This document shows positions 26,008 through 35,605 of a stretch of 59,185 nt of DNA, piece after piece (the stretch's first letter is position 1; the number at the start of each line of letters is the position of its first letter). The notes under the pieces were generated by a model. That model saw nothing but the letters and a program-made list of their open reading frames with translations. It had not been told where the DNA came from and did no database searches. The translations under genes were made by a program, and so were the position numbers. The DNA is from an uncultured Alphaproteobacteria bacterium (GTDB lineage: Bacteria; Pseudomonadota; Alphaproteobacteria; CAAHEQ01; UBA3637). The DNA lies in NCBI GenBank assembly GCA_944392145.1, contig CALXVS010000006.1, positions 1-59,185 on the forward strand, written 5' to 3'.

Positions 26008-26688
26008 TTATTTAAATAAGTCCGCTCGGGTGACGGGTAGATTATTTACCCCGGCATACGTTTTTAAAAAATAGGCGGTTAACGTGAGACCATTTTGAAT
26101 GTCAATCTTGTCGGCTGGTGCATCACGCCATAAAAAAGCCGGTAGTTTTAACAACTTATCGTGGTAAGGAAGCCCTTTTTCACGACTGACCGCACGGCCC
26201 GTTTTTGGGGAAATATAGGCCAGATCATTCCTATCACCGCCGCCAGCACAGACAGATGTATCCAATCCAAAGCCGATTGTTTCTAATAAACGCCACTCCA
26301 GCCGAACGTAAAACATTAAAAAGTTATCATCCGCTAAATGTGTCAGAAAAGAGCAAACATCTTGATAAAATGAATTACAAGTTTGACGTTCGGGTAACAA
26401 AGTATCTGCTAAAAAGCAAACAGACATCAGTGCGTTCAAACGATATCGGTCATTCATAAATCGCGTCCAAAACGAATGGCTTTGTTCAATATAAAAACGG
26501 CCTGTTTGCTCGTTTAAACGCGCTTGCCATCGGGCATGTACAAATGATCCGATTTGCGGGGGTATTTTTGTTTTAATTGCTCCGCGATAGCGGCCGTTTT
26601 CAGCAGTAAGCAAAGATAAAAGCCATGCATGTTCACTAAGCCGGTGCGTTGACAGAACCAAAGCATCTGTCGTTTTAAATTCAGGCAT
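26008..26688 (-). CDS. recO: DNA repair protein RecO
   Basis: RecO helps RecR load RecA on single-stranded DNA coated with SSB. The 226-residue frame begins MPEFKTTDALVLSTHRLSEH and contains the OB-fold start and the alpha-helical middle typical of the family; GFGLDTSVCAGGG is the degenerate zinc-binding region. I chose the ATG at 26688, which overlaps the end of era by 8 bases, rather than the extension to 26730. Last in lepB-rnc-era-recO, an order common in alphaproteobacteria. Confidence 0.9.
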   Translation of the reverse strand: MPEFKTTDALVLSTHRLSEHAWLLSLLTAENGRYRGAIKTKIPPQIGSFVHARWQARLNEQTGRFYIEQSHSFWTRFMNDRYRLNALMSVCFLADTLLPERQTCNSFYQDVCSFLTHLADDNFLMFYVRLEWRLLETIGFGLDTSVCAGGGDRNDLAYISPKTGRAVSREKGLPYHDKLLKLPAFLWRDAPADKIDIQNGLTLTAYFLKTYAGVNNLPVTRADLFK

Positions 26689-27574
26689 TAAAATCCAAAC
26701 CCCAATTGGTGTATTGTGCCGGATCTTCACCCCAATTTTCTTTTACTTTAACGAATAAAAACAAATGGACTGTTTTTTCAAATAAGGCACTTAATTCACG
26801 GCGAGCCGATTCACCGATTTTTTTTATCATGGAGCCGTTTTTCCCTAAAACAATCGCTTTTTGTCCGGCCCGCTCCACATAAATCGTTTGCTCAATACGA
26901 ATATCTGATTTTGTCTCATCAAACCGTGTTGTTTCAACGCTTATCATATAGGGGAGCTCTTGTTGTAACAAGAAAAATAATTTTTCCCGTGTTATTTCGG
27001 CACAAAACAACCGATTCGGCAGATCTGACAATTGATCCGGCGGAAACATCCATGTACCTTTAGGTATTTTATTGATCAGATAGTGCTTTAAGTCGTTCAG
27101 ATTTTCGGATGTTTTTGCGGAAATTAAAAATGTTTCTGAAAAAACATCAGGATCGTTTAAAGTGGCGATCAGGGGTAACAAAGCTTCTTTTTTGACAATA
27201 TCAATTTTATTCAGGACCAATACAGCGTGTTGACCGTTTTTTTTAAGTGAAGAAATAATCTCACGGGTATTTTTTTCTAAACCTTTTGATGCGTCTACCA
27301 ATAACAAGCATAAATCCGATTCACCGGCTTCTGTCCAGGCTGCAGCAACCATAGCACGATCCAAACGACGGCTTGGTTTGAAAATACCGGGGGTATCAAC
27401 CAAAACAATTTGCGTATTGCCTTCAATCCAAATACCGCGAATGCGTGAGCGGGTTGTTTGAACTTTCGGGGAAACAATAGATACTTTTGCACCGACCAGG
27501 TTGTTGACCAAAGTTGATTTTCCGGCATTGGGTGCCCCTAAAACGGCAACAAAACCAAAATGTGTCTCTGTCAT
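26681..27574 (-). CDS. era: GTPase Era
   Basis: Era is a GTP-binding factor for 16S rRNA maturation and small-subunit assembly. The 297 residues carry G1 GAPNAGKST (about 12-20), G3 DTPG, G4 NKID, G5 ISAKT, and the C-terminal KH domain with AIVLGKNGSMIKKIGESAR. The ATG at 27574 overlaps the rnc stop by 4 bases (ATGA), which rules out the longer frame to 27652. Confidence 0.96.
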   Translation of the reverse strand: MTETHFGFVAVLGAPNAGKSTLVNNLVGAKVSIVSPKVQTTRSRIRGIWIEGNTQIVLVDTPGIFKPSRRLDRAMVAAAWTEAGESDLCLLLVDASKGLEKNTREIISSLKKNGQHAVLVLNKIDIVKKEALLPLIATLNDPDVFSETFLISAKTSENLNDLKHYLINKIPKGTWMFPPDQLSDLPNRLFCAEITREKLFFLLQQELPYMISVETTRFDETKSDIRIEQTIYVERAGQKAIVLGKNGSMIKKIGESARRELSALFEKTVHLFLFVKVKENWGEDPAQYTNWGLDFNA

Positions 27575-28200
27575 GCGGTAAATTCCTCCCATAACAATTT
27601 CGCCGCCGCTTGTTCGGCTGTTTTTTTGGATGAGCCTTGTCCGACGCGGCAATGCCCTTTTGCACGGACCTCTACATGAAAAACGGGCGCATGATCGGGG
27701 CCCGAGCGACCGATAAGCTTATAAACGGGTAATTGTCCAAAGTGCTTTTGTGTCCATTCTTGAAGTGCTGATTTGGGATCTTTGGGTGCTTGACGATAAG
27801 ACAGCATGATTGATTGCCAGTTTTGTGTGATTAATGTGCGAGCTGCTTCAAAACCGTCATTTAAAAACACAGCACCGATTAAGGCTTCGCACACATCCGC
27901 CAAAATAGAATCGTTGTGGCGTAATGAATTTTCTTTTGTAATTAAAAAACGGGAAATATCCAGTTGTCGTGCAACGATCGCTAATGTTTCTTCACGTACC
28001 AAATCTGTAAAGCGGTGCGCCAAAGCACCTTCCTGCTCTTGAGGGAAACGACGATAAAGCATCTCTGCAATACATAATCCTAAAACACGGTCACCTAAAA
28101 ATTCAAGACGTTCATAATCAGCACGGTGTCCCCCGTGTGACAAAGTAAACGCTTGTTTAAACAAAGGATTTGTTTCAATTTTATGTTTCAAATCAAGCAT
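27571..28200 (-). CDS. rnc: ribonuclease III
   Basis: RNase III cuts double-stranded RNA, including rRNA precursors. The signature ERLEFLGDRVLGL lies around residues 30-42 with the catalytic acids, and DVCEALIGAVF supplies the second acidic site near 107. The C-terminal double-stranded-RNA-binding domain begins around 140 (PKSALQEWTQKHFG). The ATG at 28200 shares one base with the lepB stop; the GTG at 28203 is the alternative. Length 209 residues, normal for the family. Confidence 0.96.
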   Translation of the reverse strand: MLDLKHKIETNPLFKQAFTLSHGGHRADYERLEFLGDRVLGLCIAEMLYRRFPQEQEGALAHRFTDLVREETLAIVARQLDISRFLITKENSLRHNDSILADVCEALIGAVFLNDGFEAARTLITQNWQSIMLSYRQAPKDPKSALQEWTQKHFGQLPVYKLIGRSGPDHAPVFHVEVRAKGHCRVGQGSSKKTAEQAAAKLLWEEFTA

Positions 28201-28934
28201 CACTCAATCCTTGTAAAAAAACGGTCTAAACGCAATGAATCATTCCATTTCCAGAATTCATAGGCCGCACCGGCACCGTTGTTGGAATAGAATAAAAAGC
28301 GTGCTTTCCCTTCTAAATTTTCAAATGGAACCACACCGAAAAAACGACTGTCAGAAGAGTTGTCACGGTTGTCGCCCATCATGAAGTAATATCCTTCCGG
28401 AACAAGAACGGGAGGCGTATCGTCGCTCCGCATATCGTCGGAACGTTCGTAAATAAAATGTTTTTTGCCGTTGGGTAACGTTTCTACATACCGCGTATAG
28501 CGGGTTGTTCCGCTTTCCGTTGTTTGTTCTTCAACACCGACAAGTTCACGCTCAACAAGTTCATTGTTGATGTAAAGGCGTCCCTGTTTCATTTGAATTG
28601 TATCACCGGGCAGCCCGATAACGCGTTTAATGTAATCGGTTTTATTATCAGTCGGAACTTTGAACACAACCACATCGCCGCGTTCGGGGGCGGAAGCAAA
28701 AAGTCGTCCCCGCGGTATCAAAGGCAATGATAAAGGGAAAGAGTGTTTTGAATAACCATAGGTGTATTTTGAAATAAACAGGTAATCCCCGATTAAAAGC
28801 GTCGGGACCATTGAACTGGAAGGAATATTATAGGGTTCAATCAAGAGTGAGCGGATTCCCAAAGCCGCTAAAACGGCCAACGTCAGACCGAATGCATTAG
28901 ACCAAAAGCCGCCGGCTTTTTTTTCTTTTTTCAT
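28200..28934 (-). CDS. lepB: signal peptidase I
   Basis: LepB removes signal peptides of secreted proteins on the outer face of the inner membrane. One N-terminal membrane helix (about 12-32) is followed by the catalytic serine in PSSSMVPTL (about 37-45) and the catalytic lysine in DYIKRVIGLPGD (about 98-109). GDNRDNSSDSRFFG is the conserved C-terminal box. The 244 residues fit. First gene of the lepB-rnc-era-recO operon, with one-base or four-base overlaps between the first genes. Confidence 0.96.
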   Translation of the reverse strand: MKKEKKAGGFWSNAFGLTLAVLAALGIRSLLIEPYNIPSSSMVPTLLIGDYLFISKYTYGYSKHSFPLSLPLIPRGRLFASAPERGDVVVFKVPTDNKTDYIKRVIGLPGDTIQMKQGRLYINNELVERELVGVEEQTTESGTTRYTRYVETLPNGKKHFIYERSDDMRSDDTPPVLVPEGYYFMMGDNRDNSSDSRFFGVVPFENLEGKARFLFYSNNGAGAAYEFWKWNDSLRLDRFFTRIE

Positions 28935-29011
28935 TTGAAATTTATCCTTTTATATGGTATGTATCTTAATAAAAATATGGGTTTATATATCACAAAAAAG
29001 CAGGTTTGTCC

Positions 29012-30127
29012 ATGTTAAAATTTACTTTGTCTCATACAGAAAAAAAAGCGCGGCGCGGCTGTTTAGAAACCGCACACGGAATTGTTCAAACACCGGCGTT
29101 TATGCCGGTTGGAACCGTTGGTTCGGTCAAAGCCATGTTACCCGAATCTGTCCGTGAAACAGGAGCTGAAATTATTTTAGGAAATACATACCATTTAATG
29201 TTGCGTCCCACGGCGGAACGGGTAGCGCGGTTCGGCGGATTACATCGGTTTATGAATTGGCCGGGACCGATTTTGACTGATTCGGGTGGATTTCAGGTGA
29301 TGAGTCTGTCCGGGTTAAGGAAAATTACGGAAGAGGGGGTTCGGTTTCAATCTCATTTAGACGGATCAACCCATATGCTGTCACCCGAACGATCTATGGA
29401 CATTCAATATTTATTGGATGCTGATATTACCATGGCATTTGATGAATGTGTCTCGTTTCCGGCCGACAAGCAGACGGTTGAAAAATCCATGCGCCGTTCC
29501 ATGCGTTGGGCAGCAAGATCAAAAGCGGCCTTTAAGGATCGGCAGGGATACGGTCTGTTTGGTATTGTTCAAGGTGGCATGTTTCGTGATTTACGGGCCG
29601 AATCGGCCGAAACCTTAAAGAAAATTGGGTTTGACGGATATGCTATCGGTGGTTTGGCGGTTGGTGAAGGGCAAGAAACAATGTTTCAGGTATTAGATTA
29701 TACACCTGATTTTTTGCCGGCCGATAAACCGCGTTATTTAATGGGAGTCGGGCGTCCCAGTGATATCGTCGGGGCCGTTTGGCGGGGTGTGGACATGTTT
29801 GATTGTGTGATGCCGTCACGGTCCGGTCGTACGGGGCAGGCATTTACATCGCATGGGGTATTGAATTTGCGTAATGCCCGTCATGCGGATGATGAAACGC
29901 CTTTGGATGAGGCTTGCGATTGTCCGGCGTGTCGGTGGTATACACGTGGATATTTACACCATTTGTTTCGGTGTGGTGAAATCTTAAGCAGTATGTTGCT
30001 GACATGGCATAATATTCGGTTTTATCAGAATTTGATGTTCCAAATACGACAAGCACTTGAAAACGGCGCTTTTGAGCCTTTTTATGATCAATTTATGTCC
30101 CGTTGGCAACATGACCGAAAAATGTAG
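29012..30127 (+). CDS. tgt: queuine tRNA-ribosyltransferase
   Basis: Tgt swaps guanine 34 in GUN-anticodon tRNAs for preQ1. The 371-residue protein shows [37 protein letters not shown] with the catalytic Asp, [15 protein letters not shown], and the zinc site CDCPACRW...HLFRCGE with the final His in the following helix. I prefer the ATG at 29012 to the TTG at 29008-29006 region because the protein then starts [14 protein letters not shown] as in homologs. It pairs with queH in the same pathway. Confidence 0.95.
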   Translation: MLKFTLSHTEKKARRGCLETAHGIVQTPAFMPVGTVGSVKAMLPESVRETGAEIILGNTYHLMLRPTAERVARFGGLHRFMNWPGPILTDSGGFQVMSLSGLRKITEEGVRFQSHLDGSTHMLSPERSMDIQYLLDADITMAFDECVSFPADKQTVEKSMRRSMRWAARSKAAFKDRQGYGLFGIVQGGMFRDLRAESAETLKKIGFDGYAIGGLAVGEGQETMFQVLDYTPDFLPADKPRYLMGVGRPSDIVGAVWRGVDMFDCVMPSRSGRTGQAFTSHGVLNLRNARHADDETPLDEACDCPACRWYTRGYLHHLFRCGEILSSMLLTWHNIRFYQNLMFQIRQALENGAFEPFYDQFMSRWQHDRKM

Positions 30128-30128
30128 T

Positions 30129-30617
30129 ATGACACAGCCCGTGCAGCGGTATCAAGGGTTGTCATCGTTGACACGCTCCGTACGTGCCGTCAGTAAAGCG
30201 GCTTTGGGAGCGCGGGGATTTTCCAATGTTGATATCATTGAAAATTGGGCAGATATTTTAGGGCCGGATTTGTCGCGCGGCATTGCTCCTGTTAAAATTG
30301 TTTTTAAAAACGAATCGCGGTCGCATGGGGTGTTGCATGTAAAAAGTTCCGGTGGTGCGTTCGCGATGTTGTGTGAACACCAAAAAGGACGTATTTTAGA
30401 CAGAATCAACACTTATTTCGGATATCCGGCGGTTGAATCATTAAAAATTATTCAAGGAGCCCTTAAATTGAAAGCCGATGAACCGATTGCATGTTTTAAA
30501 AAAATACCAAAACAGCAAAAGGTTGCTTTGGAAAAAAAAGTAGCCTTGATTGAAGACGAGGATTTGCGCCGCCAAATGTATGAAATCGGTTTAGCGCTTA
30601 TTCAAAAAAATCTGTGA
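30129..30617 (+). CDS. dciA: DciA/DUF721-family protein
   Basis: A 162-residue DUF721 protein with ENWADILGPDLSRGIAP (about 38-54) and the following strand pattern LHVKSSGGAFAMLCEHQKG, the N-terminal domain of DciA. DciA loads the replicative helicase DnaB in bacteria that lack DnaC. The start is uncertain: ATG at 30129 gives the usual N-terminus, but an in-frame ATG at 30111, overlapping tgt, is possible. No strong ribosome site is visible, so coupling to tgt is likely. Confidence 0.75.
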   Translation: MTQPVQRYQGLSSLTRSVRAVSKAALGARGFSNVDIIENWADILGPDLSRGIAPVKIVFKNESRSHGVLHVKSSGGAFAMLCEHQKGRILDRINTYFGYPAVESLKIIQGALKLKADEPIACFKKIPKQQKVALEKKVALIEDEDLRRQMYEIGLALIQKNL

Positions 30618-30673
30618 TTAAAAAGGCCGATTGATTAAACGGTATTATTATCGGTCATCCCTCCTTTTTTTTG

Positions 30674-30702
30674 TTGACAAGATCAGATTTTTTCAGTATA
30701 AA
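30674..30702 (+). promoter_or_regulatory. promoter of rpsD
   Basis: TTGACA (30674-30679) and TATAAA (30697-30702) with 17-base spacing. A leader of about 100 bases follows before the rpsD start and may carry the S4 autoregulatory site, which I cannot define. Confidence 0.8.
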
Positions 30703-30808
30703 TAGAACATTCCCCGAGAATGAGGATATTTTTATATAAAAATGTCACGCTTTATCAAGAGGTTAAAGACTATTGGGGACAACTTGTAACAAAATTTAAG
30801 GAAGAAGT

Positions 30809-31423
30809 ATGTCAAAAAGATTAAGTTCAAAATTTAAAATTGATCGTCGGTTGGGTGTAAATTTGTGGGGAAAAGCGAAAAGTCCCGTTAATAAAAGAAA
30901 TTATGGCCCCGGTCAGCATGGTCAAAATCGTAAAAAACCGACGGATTACGGTGTTCAGTTGCATGCCAAACAAAAGTTAAAGGGTGTTTATGGTAATGTG
31001 TCGGAAAAACAATTGCGCCGTTATTATGCCGAGGCGATTCGCCGTAAAGGTGACTCTTCTGAAAACCTGATTGGTTTATTGGAAAGCCGGTTAGATTCAT
31101 TGGTTTATCGGATGAAATTTGTGCCGTCTGTCTTTGCCGCACGTCAGTTTGTTAGCCATGGCCATGTATTGGTAAATGGGAAAAAGGTCAATATTCCTTC
31201 TTATTTGGTTAAAGTCGGTGATGAGATTGCTGTTCGCAGTAAAGCCAAGGAAATGGCCGTTGTCATTGAAGCATTAGCAGCGACAGATCGGGAAGTTCCG
31301 GATTATATTGAAGTTGATGCCAATGAAATGAAAGGAAAATACACACGAACACCGAAGTTGATGGATGTGCCTTATGCAACATCAATGGAACCGAATTTGG
31401 TTATTGAATTTTATTCACGTTAG
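30809..31423 (+). CDS. rpsD: 30S ribosomal protein S4
   Basis: S4 binds 16S rRNA early in small-subunit assembly. The 204 residues start [21 protein letters not shown], a form typical of alphaproteobacteria, and contain the S4 RNA-binding domain [12 protein letters not shown]...[14 protein letters not shown] (about 91-125). GGAAGAAG precedes the ATG. It is transcribed alone, with its own promoter and terminator. Confidence 0.97.
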   Translation: MSKRLSSKFKIDRRLGVNLWGKAKSPVNKRNYGPGQHGQNRKKPTDYGVQLHAKQKLKGVYGNVSEKQLRRYYAEAIRRKGDSSENLIGLLESRLDSLVYRMKFVPSVFAARQFVSHGHVLVNGKKVNIPSYLVKVGDEIAVRSKAKEMAVVIEALAATDREVPDYIEVDANEMKGKYTRTPKLMDVPYATSMEPNLVIEFYSR

Positions 31424-31439
31424 TTTTTTGAATGTGTTC

Positions 31440-31473
31440 CAAAAGGGTCGTTTTATTAAAACGACCCTTTTTT
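31440..31473 (+). terminator. terminator after rpsD
   Basis: AAAAGGGTCGTTTTA and TTAAAACGACCCTTTT form a 14-15 bp stem followed by T residues. The A-rich left side allows it to serve the convergent XRE gene as well. Confidence 0.92.
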
Positions 31474-31586
31474 ATATGAGAATATATCCTGTTTCTTTCC
31501 TGTAACCGAATAATTAAATTAACCTTAAGTAAAGAGTCACAGATAGAATTAATACTCTTAATTTAAGAAATTTTTTTGTGATTCTT

Positions 31587-31814
31587 TTAATCGTTAAAAT
31601 GATCTGATTCTTTTTTTGTAATTAAATCATCTGGCTGAATATTTAGGGCATCACAGATGGTGACCAGTTCTTTTAAATCCGGTATCCTTTCACCCTTTTC
31701 AATGTGGCGGATTGTTTCAATGGAAGTGTAACTCATTTTGGCTAATGCTTCTTGGGATAATCCCCGTTCATTTCTGAAAAAATAAACTTTTGCACTTATT
31801 GTTGACTTACTCAT
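31587..31814 (-). CDS. XRE-family HTH regulator
   Basis: A 75-residue protein that is one Cro/C1-type helix-turn-helix: VYFFRNERGLSQEALAKMS, then SIETIRHIEKGERIPDLKEL. AAGGA lies 8 bases before the ATG at 31814, which I prefer to the ATG at 31823 that sits on the ribosome site. A related regulator lies at 32110. Targets are unknown; small XRE proteins without a partner are often antitoxin- or phage-like. Confidence 0.8.
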   Translation of the reverse strand: MSKSTISAKVYFFRNERGLSQEALAKMSYTSIETIRHIEKGERIPDLKELVTICDALNIQPDDLITKKESDHFND

Positions 31815-32029
31815 TTTATCCATCCTTTTTATATCAATCAATTTATATTAAATATAAACCAACACCAAGTTATTATACATAATTAGGCTTGTTTTGAAAA
31901 GGATTATTTATTCTTTGATGATAATAAATTTTTTGATTATGTAATTTTGGTGAGGAATACATTTACTTTTTTCAATTGAACATGGTTTAATTTGATGTTC
32001 TTCTTTTATAAGATTTTTTTGCTATAATT

Positions 32030-32056
32030 AAAAAGAAAGGGAATATTACATCCCTT
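32030..32056 (-). terminator. terminator after the second XRE gene
   Basis: AAGGGA and TCCCTT flank an 8-base loop (32036-32055), followed on the minus strand by a T-rich tract. It stops transcription coming from the gene at 32110. Confidence 0.55.
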
Positions 32057-32109
32057 CCTGACATTTGATCATTTTTTTTAAGATATTGTTTTAGTTTTAA
32101 AGAATGTAT

Positions 32110-32322
32110 TTATTGCTGTTTTAAAAAAAGTTCGTTTACACGAATCTCCAAAGCATTGCAGATATTTACAAGACGTCTTAAATCCGGTGATCCTTTATCA
32201 TTTTCCATATGGCTGATTGTCTTTGGACTGCATTGAACCAAATCGGCAAGCTGCTCTTGTGACAATCCACGATATTTTCTGAAAAACCGAATTTGAGCAC
32301 CTATTTTAACTGTTTGATTCAT
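32110..32322 (-). CDS. XRE-family HTH regulator
   Basis: A 70-residue Cro/C1-type protein: IRFFRKYRGLSQEQLADLV and SPKTISHMENDKGSPDLRRL. AAAGGGG is 6 bases before the ATG. Similar in layout to the gene at 31587, suggesting duplication or two related regulators. The surrounding 32.3-32.5 kb is gene-free and AT-rich, with nothing else recognised. Confidence 0.8.
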   Translation of the reverse strand: MNQTVKIGAQIRFFRKYRGLSQEQLADLVQCSPKTISHMENDKGSPDLRRLVNICNALEIRVNELFLKQQ

Positions 32323-32513
32323 TATATACCCCTTTCATATAAGTAAATAGTTTTATTTTTATCAAAGAAATATCCCGATACTTTATCTATACTCCATATT
32401 TTCCATTTTGAAAAGAATTATTTTTTCTCTATTCGCTTTTTTTAGGTATGGGCCTTCTTAAATAACATATCCTATTTTGAGCGAATACGTTGTATCGGAC
32501 AGGGATGTTTTTT

Positions 32514-33086
32514 TTATTCAAGGTGTGTGACAATATGTTCAACGCCTGTCGTTTTTATATTTTTTAATTTTGTCTTTATGAAACGTGATGTTATTTTAGG
32601 CTTTCGTTTGATAATATGGTATTTTGTTTTCGCTTCTATGATTTTCATCATGGCTTGGGGCAGATATTTTTTATCATAGACGTGCGACCAACATAACAAG
32701 CGAAACAAGGCAAGAGGCGTTTCCTTATATTTTTGTGGTTCAATATGAAACATCCGCCGCAGTGACCTTTTAATAACCCGATAGTGGCGAATTAAGACAG
32801 ATGTCTTTAAAATCAGAACAATGTCGGCTTGTTGAATGACCGGTGTTATCCAGTCCTGAAAGTAAACGCCTTCACAAATCCAACTTTCATTTTCTGTTAA
32901 AATTTTATTTAATAAGGTCTTGCGTTCTTCTGGGGGGAACGTTTTTGATTAAAAAGAGCATGACTCCCCCCATTCATCCATTTGATTTCATCCAAATCAA
33001 AATAGGGTATATGTCGTTTTTCAGATAATTTTTTGGGCATAAGTTGTTTTGCCGCTGCCGGCACCGCCGGTAATGTATATTTTCAT
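32514..33086 (-). pseudogene. P-loop kinase gene broken by two frameshifts
   Basis: Reading from the ATG at 33086, the protein starts MKIYITGGAGSGKTTYAQK, a Walker A of the adenylate/shikimate-kinase-like (FlaR) type, then stops. The homologous sequence continues in a second frame (HIPYFDLDEIKWMNGG) and a third frame (ENESWICEGVYFQDW, running to 32514). The shifts fall at an A6 run (33035-33045 region) and a C6 run (about 32932-32937). One base removed at the first and one added at the second would restore about 190 residues. It is either a recent pseudogene or an error in homopolymer length. Confidence 0.8.
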
Positions 33087-33315
33087 TTTCTTTTTTTATC
33101 TGTATGTTAGGTTCAATCATTCGGAACCGTTCCCATATGTTCAATATATAAAAGGTTTAATTAAAATACAAATAATTTTTTATTTGAAAGGAATTTTTTA
33201 TTTTGATTGCAAAATGAAATCTGTCATATTATTTTTTTTACAGGAAAAAGAATGGCAAAAGATGAAACACATTGATGTTTTTTGTGAAGAATTCCGGCCG
33301 CTTTTAAGTATTAAA
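33087..33315. other. gene-free AT-rich stretch
   Basis: Between the broken kinase gene and the hydrolase terminator. The longest frame here reads through the 3-prime end of the hydrolase gene in the other direction and has no protein-like features, so I see no gene. Confidence 0.5.
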
Positions 33316-33345
33316 AATAAAAGAGCCGCGTGGTTAAGCGCGGCC
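33316..33345 (-). terminator. terminator of the secreted hydrolase gene
   Basis: GCCGCG (33325-33330) pairs with CGCGGC (33339-33344), followed on the minus strand by TCTTTTATTTTT. Confidence 0.75.
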
Positions 33346-33371
33346 TTGATATATTGTGTTATAAATATTTT

Positions 33372-34412
33372 CTATTTCAAGTTATCCTTAAAGAAGGCTT
33401 CCATTTTATCAAACGGAATCACATCTGTTCTGTGGTATAAATCAACATGGTTGGCACCGGGGATAATTATCAGCTCTTTGTTGTTACCCGTCAATTTTTT
33501 GAAAACATCTTCCGAAAAATAGCGGCTATGTGCTTTTTCACCGTGTATCATCAAAACAGGATTTTTAATCGTATCAGCATATGCTAAAATCGGTTGGGTA
33601 ATCAAAGATAATGCTGAAGTGGTGTTCCAATGTCCGTTAGAATTGATTGAACGCGGATGAAACCCAAGTTTTGTTTTATAGTAACCGAAATAATCCTGAA
33701 CAAATTGAGGTTCATTGCCCGTCAGTTTGTCAGGCAACCCGGCCGCTTTGGCAAAAGTACCATTTTTATAGTCTTTTGTGCGCTGATTGTTCAAGTCCTC
33801 ACGCAGTTTGTATAAATCATCAGCCGACATGGAATCGTTATAACCTTTTGCAGTAACACGTGTCATATCATACATTGTAGAAGTAACGGTTGCCTTGACA
33901 CGTGTATCTTGTGCCGCGGCGTTCAGAGCAAAACCACCCCAGCCGCAAATACCGATAATACCAATTTTACTTTTATCAACTTCTGGTAAAGTGGTTAAAT
34001 AATCAACAGCCGCACTGAAATCATCTGTGTTGATGTCGGGCGAGGCAACATTACGAACTTCACCGCCGGATTCGCCGGTAAATGAGGGGTCAAAGGCTAA
34101 TGTTATAAATCCGCGCTCAGCCATATTCATGGCATATAAGCCGGCGGATTGTTCCTTGACGGCACCAAAAGGCCCCGCAACGGCAATCGCTGCCATTTTA
34201 TCGGCCGATCTGTTTTTCGGCTCATATAAATCACCGATTAACTTAATGCCGAAACGGTTCTTGAAAGTAACTTTTTTCACATCAACTTTTTCGCTTTTTT
34301 CAAAAACTTTATCCCAAAGGGTTTCATTAGATGAGGCAAAAACCTTGTCAGGCGTGTTCAGAAATAATCCTAAAACAGCCATGGAAAAGGCACATAAAGT
34401 TTTCATAGTCAT
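33372..34412 (-). CDS. secreted alpha/beta hydrolase (dienelactone-hydrolase-like)
   Basis: A 346-residue protein with a signal peptide (about 1-26, cleaved near VFASS) and an alpha/beta hydrolase fold. The nucleophile elbow reads GICGWGG (about 153-159), so the nucleophile is cysteine rather than serine, as in dienelactone hydrolases. The catalytic acid and histidine lie in the C-terminal part, with GANHVDLYH holding the histidine. GGAG is 7 bases before the ATG. It is divergent from a LysR gene, its likely regulator. Substrate unknown. Confidence 0.85.
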   Translation of the reverse strand: MTMKTLCAFSMAVLGLFLNTPDKVFASSNETLWDKVFEKSEKVDVKKVTFKNRFGIKLIGDLYEPKNRSADKMAAIAVAGPFGAVKEQSAGLYAMNMAERGFITLAFDPSFTGESGGEVRNVASPDINTDDFSAAVDYLTTLPEVDKSKIGIIGICGWGGFALNAAAQDTRVKATVTSTMYDMTRVTAKGYNDSMSADDLYKLREDLNNQRTKDYKNGTFAKAAGLPDKLTGNEPQFVQDYFGYYKTKLGFHPRSINSNGHWNTTSALSLITQPILAYADTIKNPVLMIHGEKAHSRYFSEDVFKKLTGNNKELIIIPGANHVDLYHRTDVIPFDKMEAFFKDNLK

Positions 34413-34534
34413 TATAATTCTCCTTTTTTGTTAATCATGTATTAATATACAGCGGTTATTTTAATATAGCAAATACTTATTGGAAATTATTAAATATGCT
34501 TGACAGGTATATTTAGTTGATGTATTTTCTTTTT

Positions 34535-35425
34535 ATGGAGATCAGAGTTCTTAAGTATTTTTTGGCTGTTGCGCACGAAGGCAGTATTACTGCCGCGGCA
34601 AATGCGTTGCATTTAACGCAACCCACGGTAACACGGCAATTGCAAAATTTGGAACATGAGCTCAAACAAAAACTTTTTACACGCGGAAAGCATAAAATCA
34701 CCCTGACTGAAAAAGGTATGTTGCTCAAAGATCGTGCCAAAGAAATTATTGAAATGGTATGCAAAACCAAAAATGACATTATGTCTTCTGCTGAAGATGT
34801 GCGTGGCGATGTGTATATCGGGTGCGGAGAAACCGAAGCTATGCAATACGTTGCGGAAGTGATTAAGGATATACAAGTTTCTCACCCAGATATAACGTTC
34901 CATATTCATTCCGGTAATGCCGAAGAAGTCATGGAGAGACTGGATAAAAAACTGCTTGATTTTGGAATTTTAATTCAACCGGTAGATATTGCAAAATATG
35001 ATAATATCACGCTGCCGGCAACAGATACGTGGGGTATTTTAATACGTAAAGATTCTCCGCTTGCTGCATATCAATCCGTGAAGCTGGAAAACCTTACAGG
35101 TATTCCACTGATTACCTCACGGCAAACCATGAAAAAATTTTCCCATAACGAATTTGCACACTGGTTTCACGGAAAGTTTGAAACCTTAAATGTCGTTGCT
35201 ACCTACAACTTGATTTATAATGCCGCCTTGCTGGTAAAATCAGGTGTCGGATGTGCCATTGTGCTGGATAAATTGGTTGATACATCAAGCAGCAGCACTT
35301 TATGTTTTCGGCCGTTTGAACCAAAATTAGAATCAAAATTAGATATCGTTTGGAATAAATTTCAAGTTCGTTCTGCAGCCGCTAATCTGTTTTTGCAAAA
35401 ACTGCAGGAAAAGTTCGGGGAATAA
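34535..35425 (+). CDS. LysR-family transcriptional regulator
   Basis: A 296-residue LysR protein. The N-terminal winged helix has the family pattern LKYFLAVAHEGSITAAANAL and TQPTVTRQLQNLE; the C-terminal two-lobe sensor domain starts near 90 (GDVYIGCGETEAM). I chose ATG 34535 (MEIRVLKYF) over the upstream TTG/ATG at 34517/34520. The 120-base divergent gap to the hydrolase gene is the probable operator region. Confidence 0.88.
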   Translation: MEIRVLKYFLAVAHEGSITAAANALHLTQPTVTRQLQNLEHELKQKLFTRGKHKITLTEKGMLLKDRAKEIIEMVCKTKNDIMSSAEDVRGDVYIGCGETEAMQYVAEVIKDIQVSHPDITFHIHSGNAEEVMERLDKKLLDFGILIQPVDIAKYDNITLPATDTWGILIRKDSPLAAYQSVKLENLTGIPLITSRQTMKKFSHNEFAHWFHGKFETLNVVATYNLIYNAALLVKSGVGCAIVLDKLVDTSSSSTLCFRPFEPKLESKLDIVWNKFQVRSAAANLFLQKLQEKFGE

Positions 35426-35571
35426 AGTTGTTTCTTAGTGGTGTTTGAGGGGCAGATTGCCTTTTAAAACTGAAAACAAAACTGTTATAATAAAGCTTGC
35501 GAAAGCGAGCATCTAGGCAACATAAATCCCGCTTTATTACCTTTAACGCTCCACTAAAATAAGGAATCATT

Positions 35572-35605
35572 ATCCTGGATACCCGCATGCGCGGGTATGA
35601 CATGA
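35572..35605. repeat. REP-like palindrome
   Basis: The core ATACCCGC-ATGC-GCGGGTAT (35579-35598) is an 8-bp inverted repeat flanked by CCTGG and ATGACA. This wording is typical of short dispersed palindromes in many proteobacterial genomes. Only one copy lies in this window. Confidence 0.65.

Noticed and set aside
33049-33522. 157-residue forward frame
   Set aside because: It runs antisense through the end of the secreted hydrolase gene and through AT-rich gap sequence, with no ribosome site or family motif.
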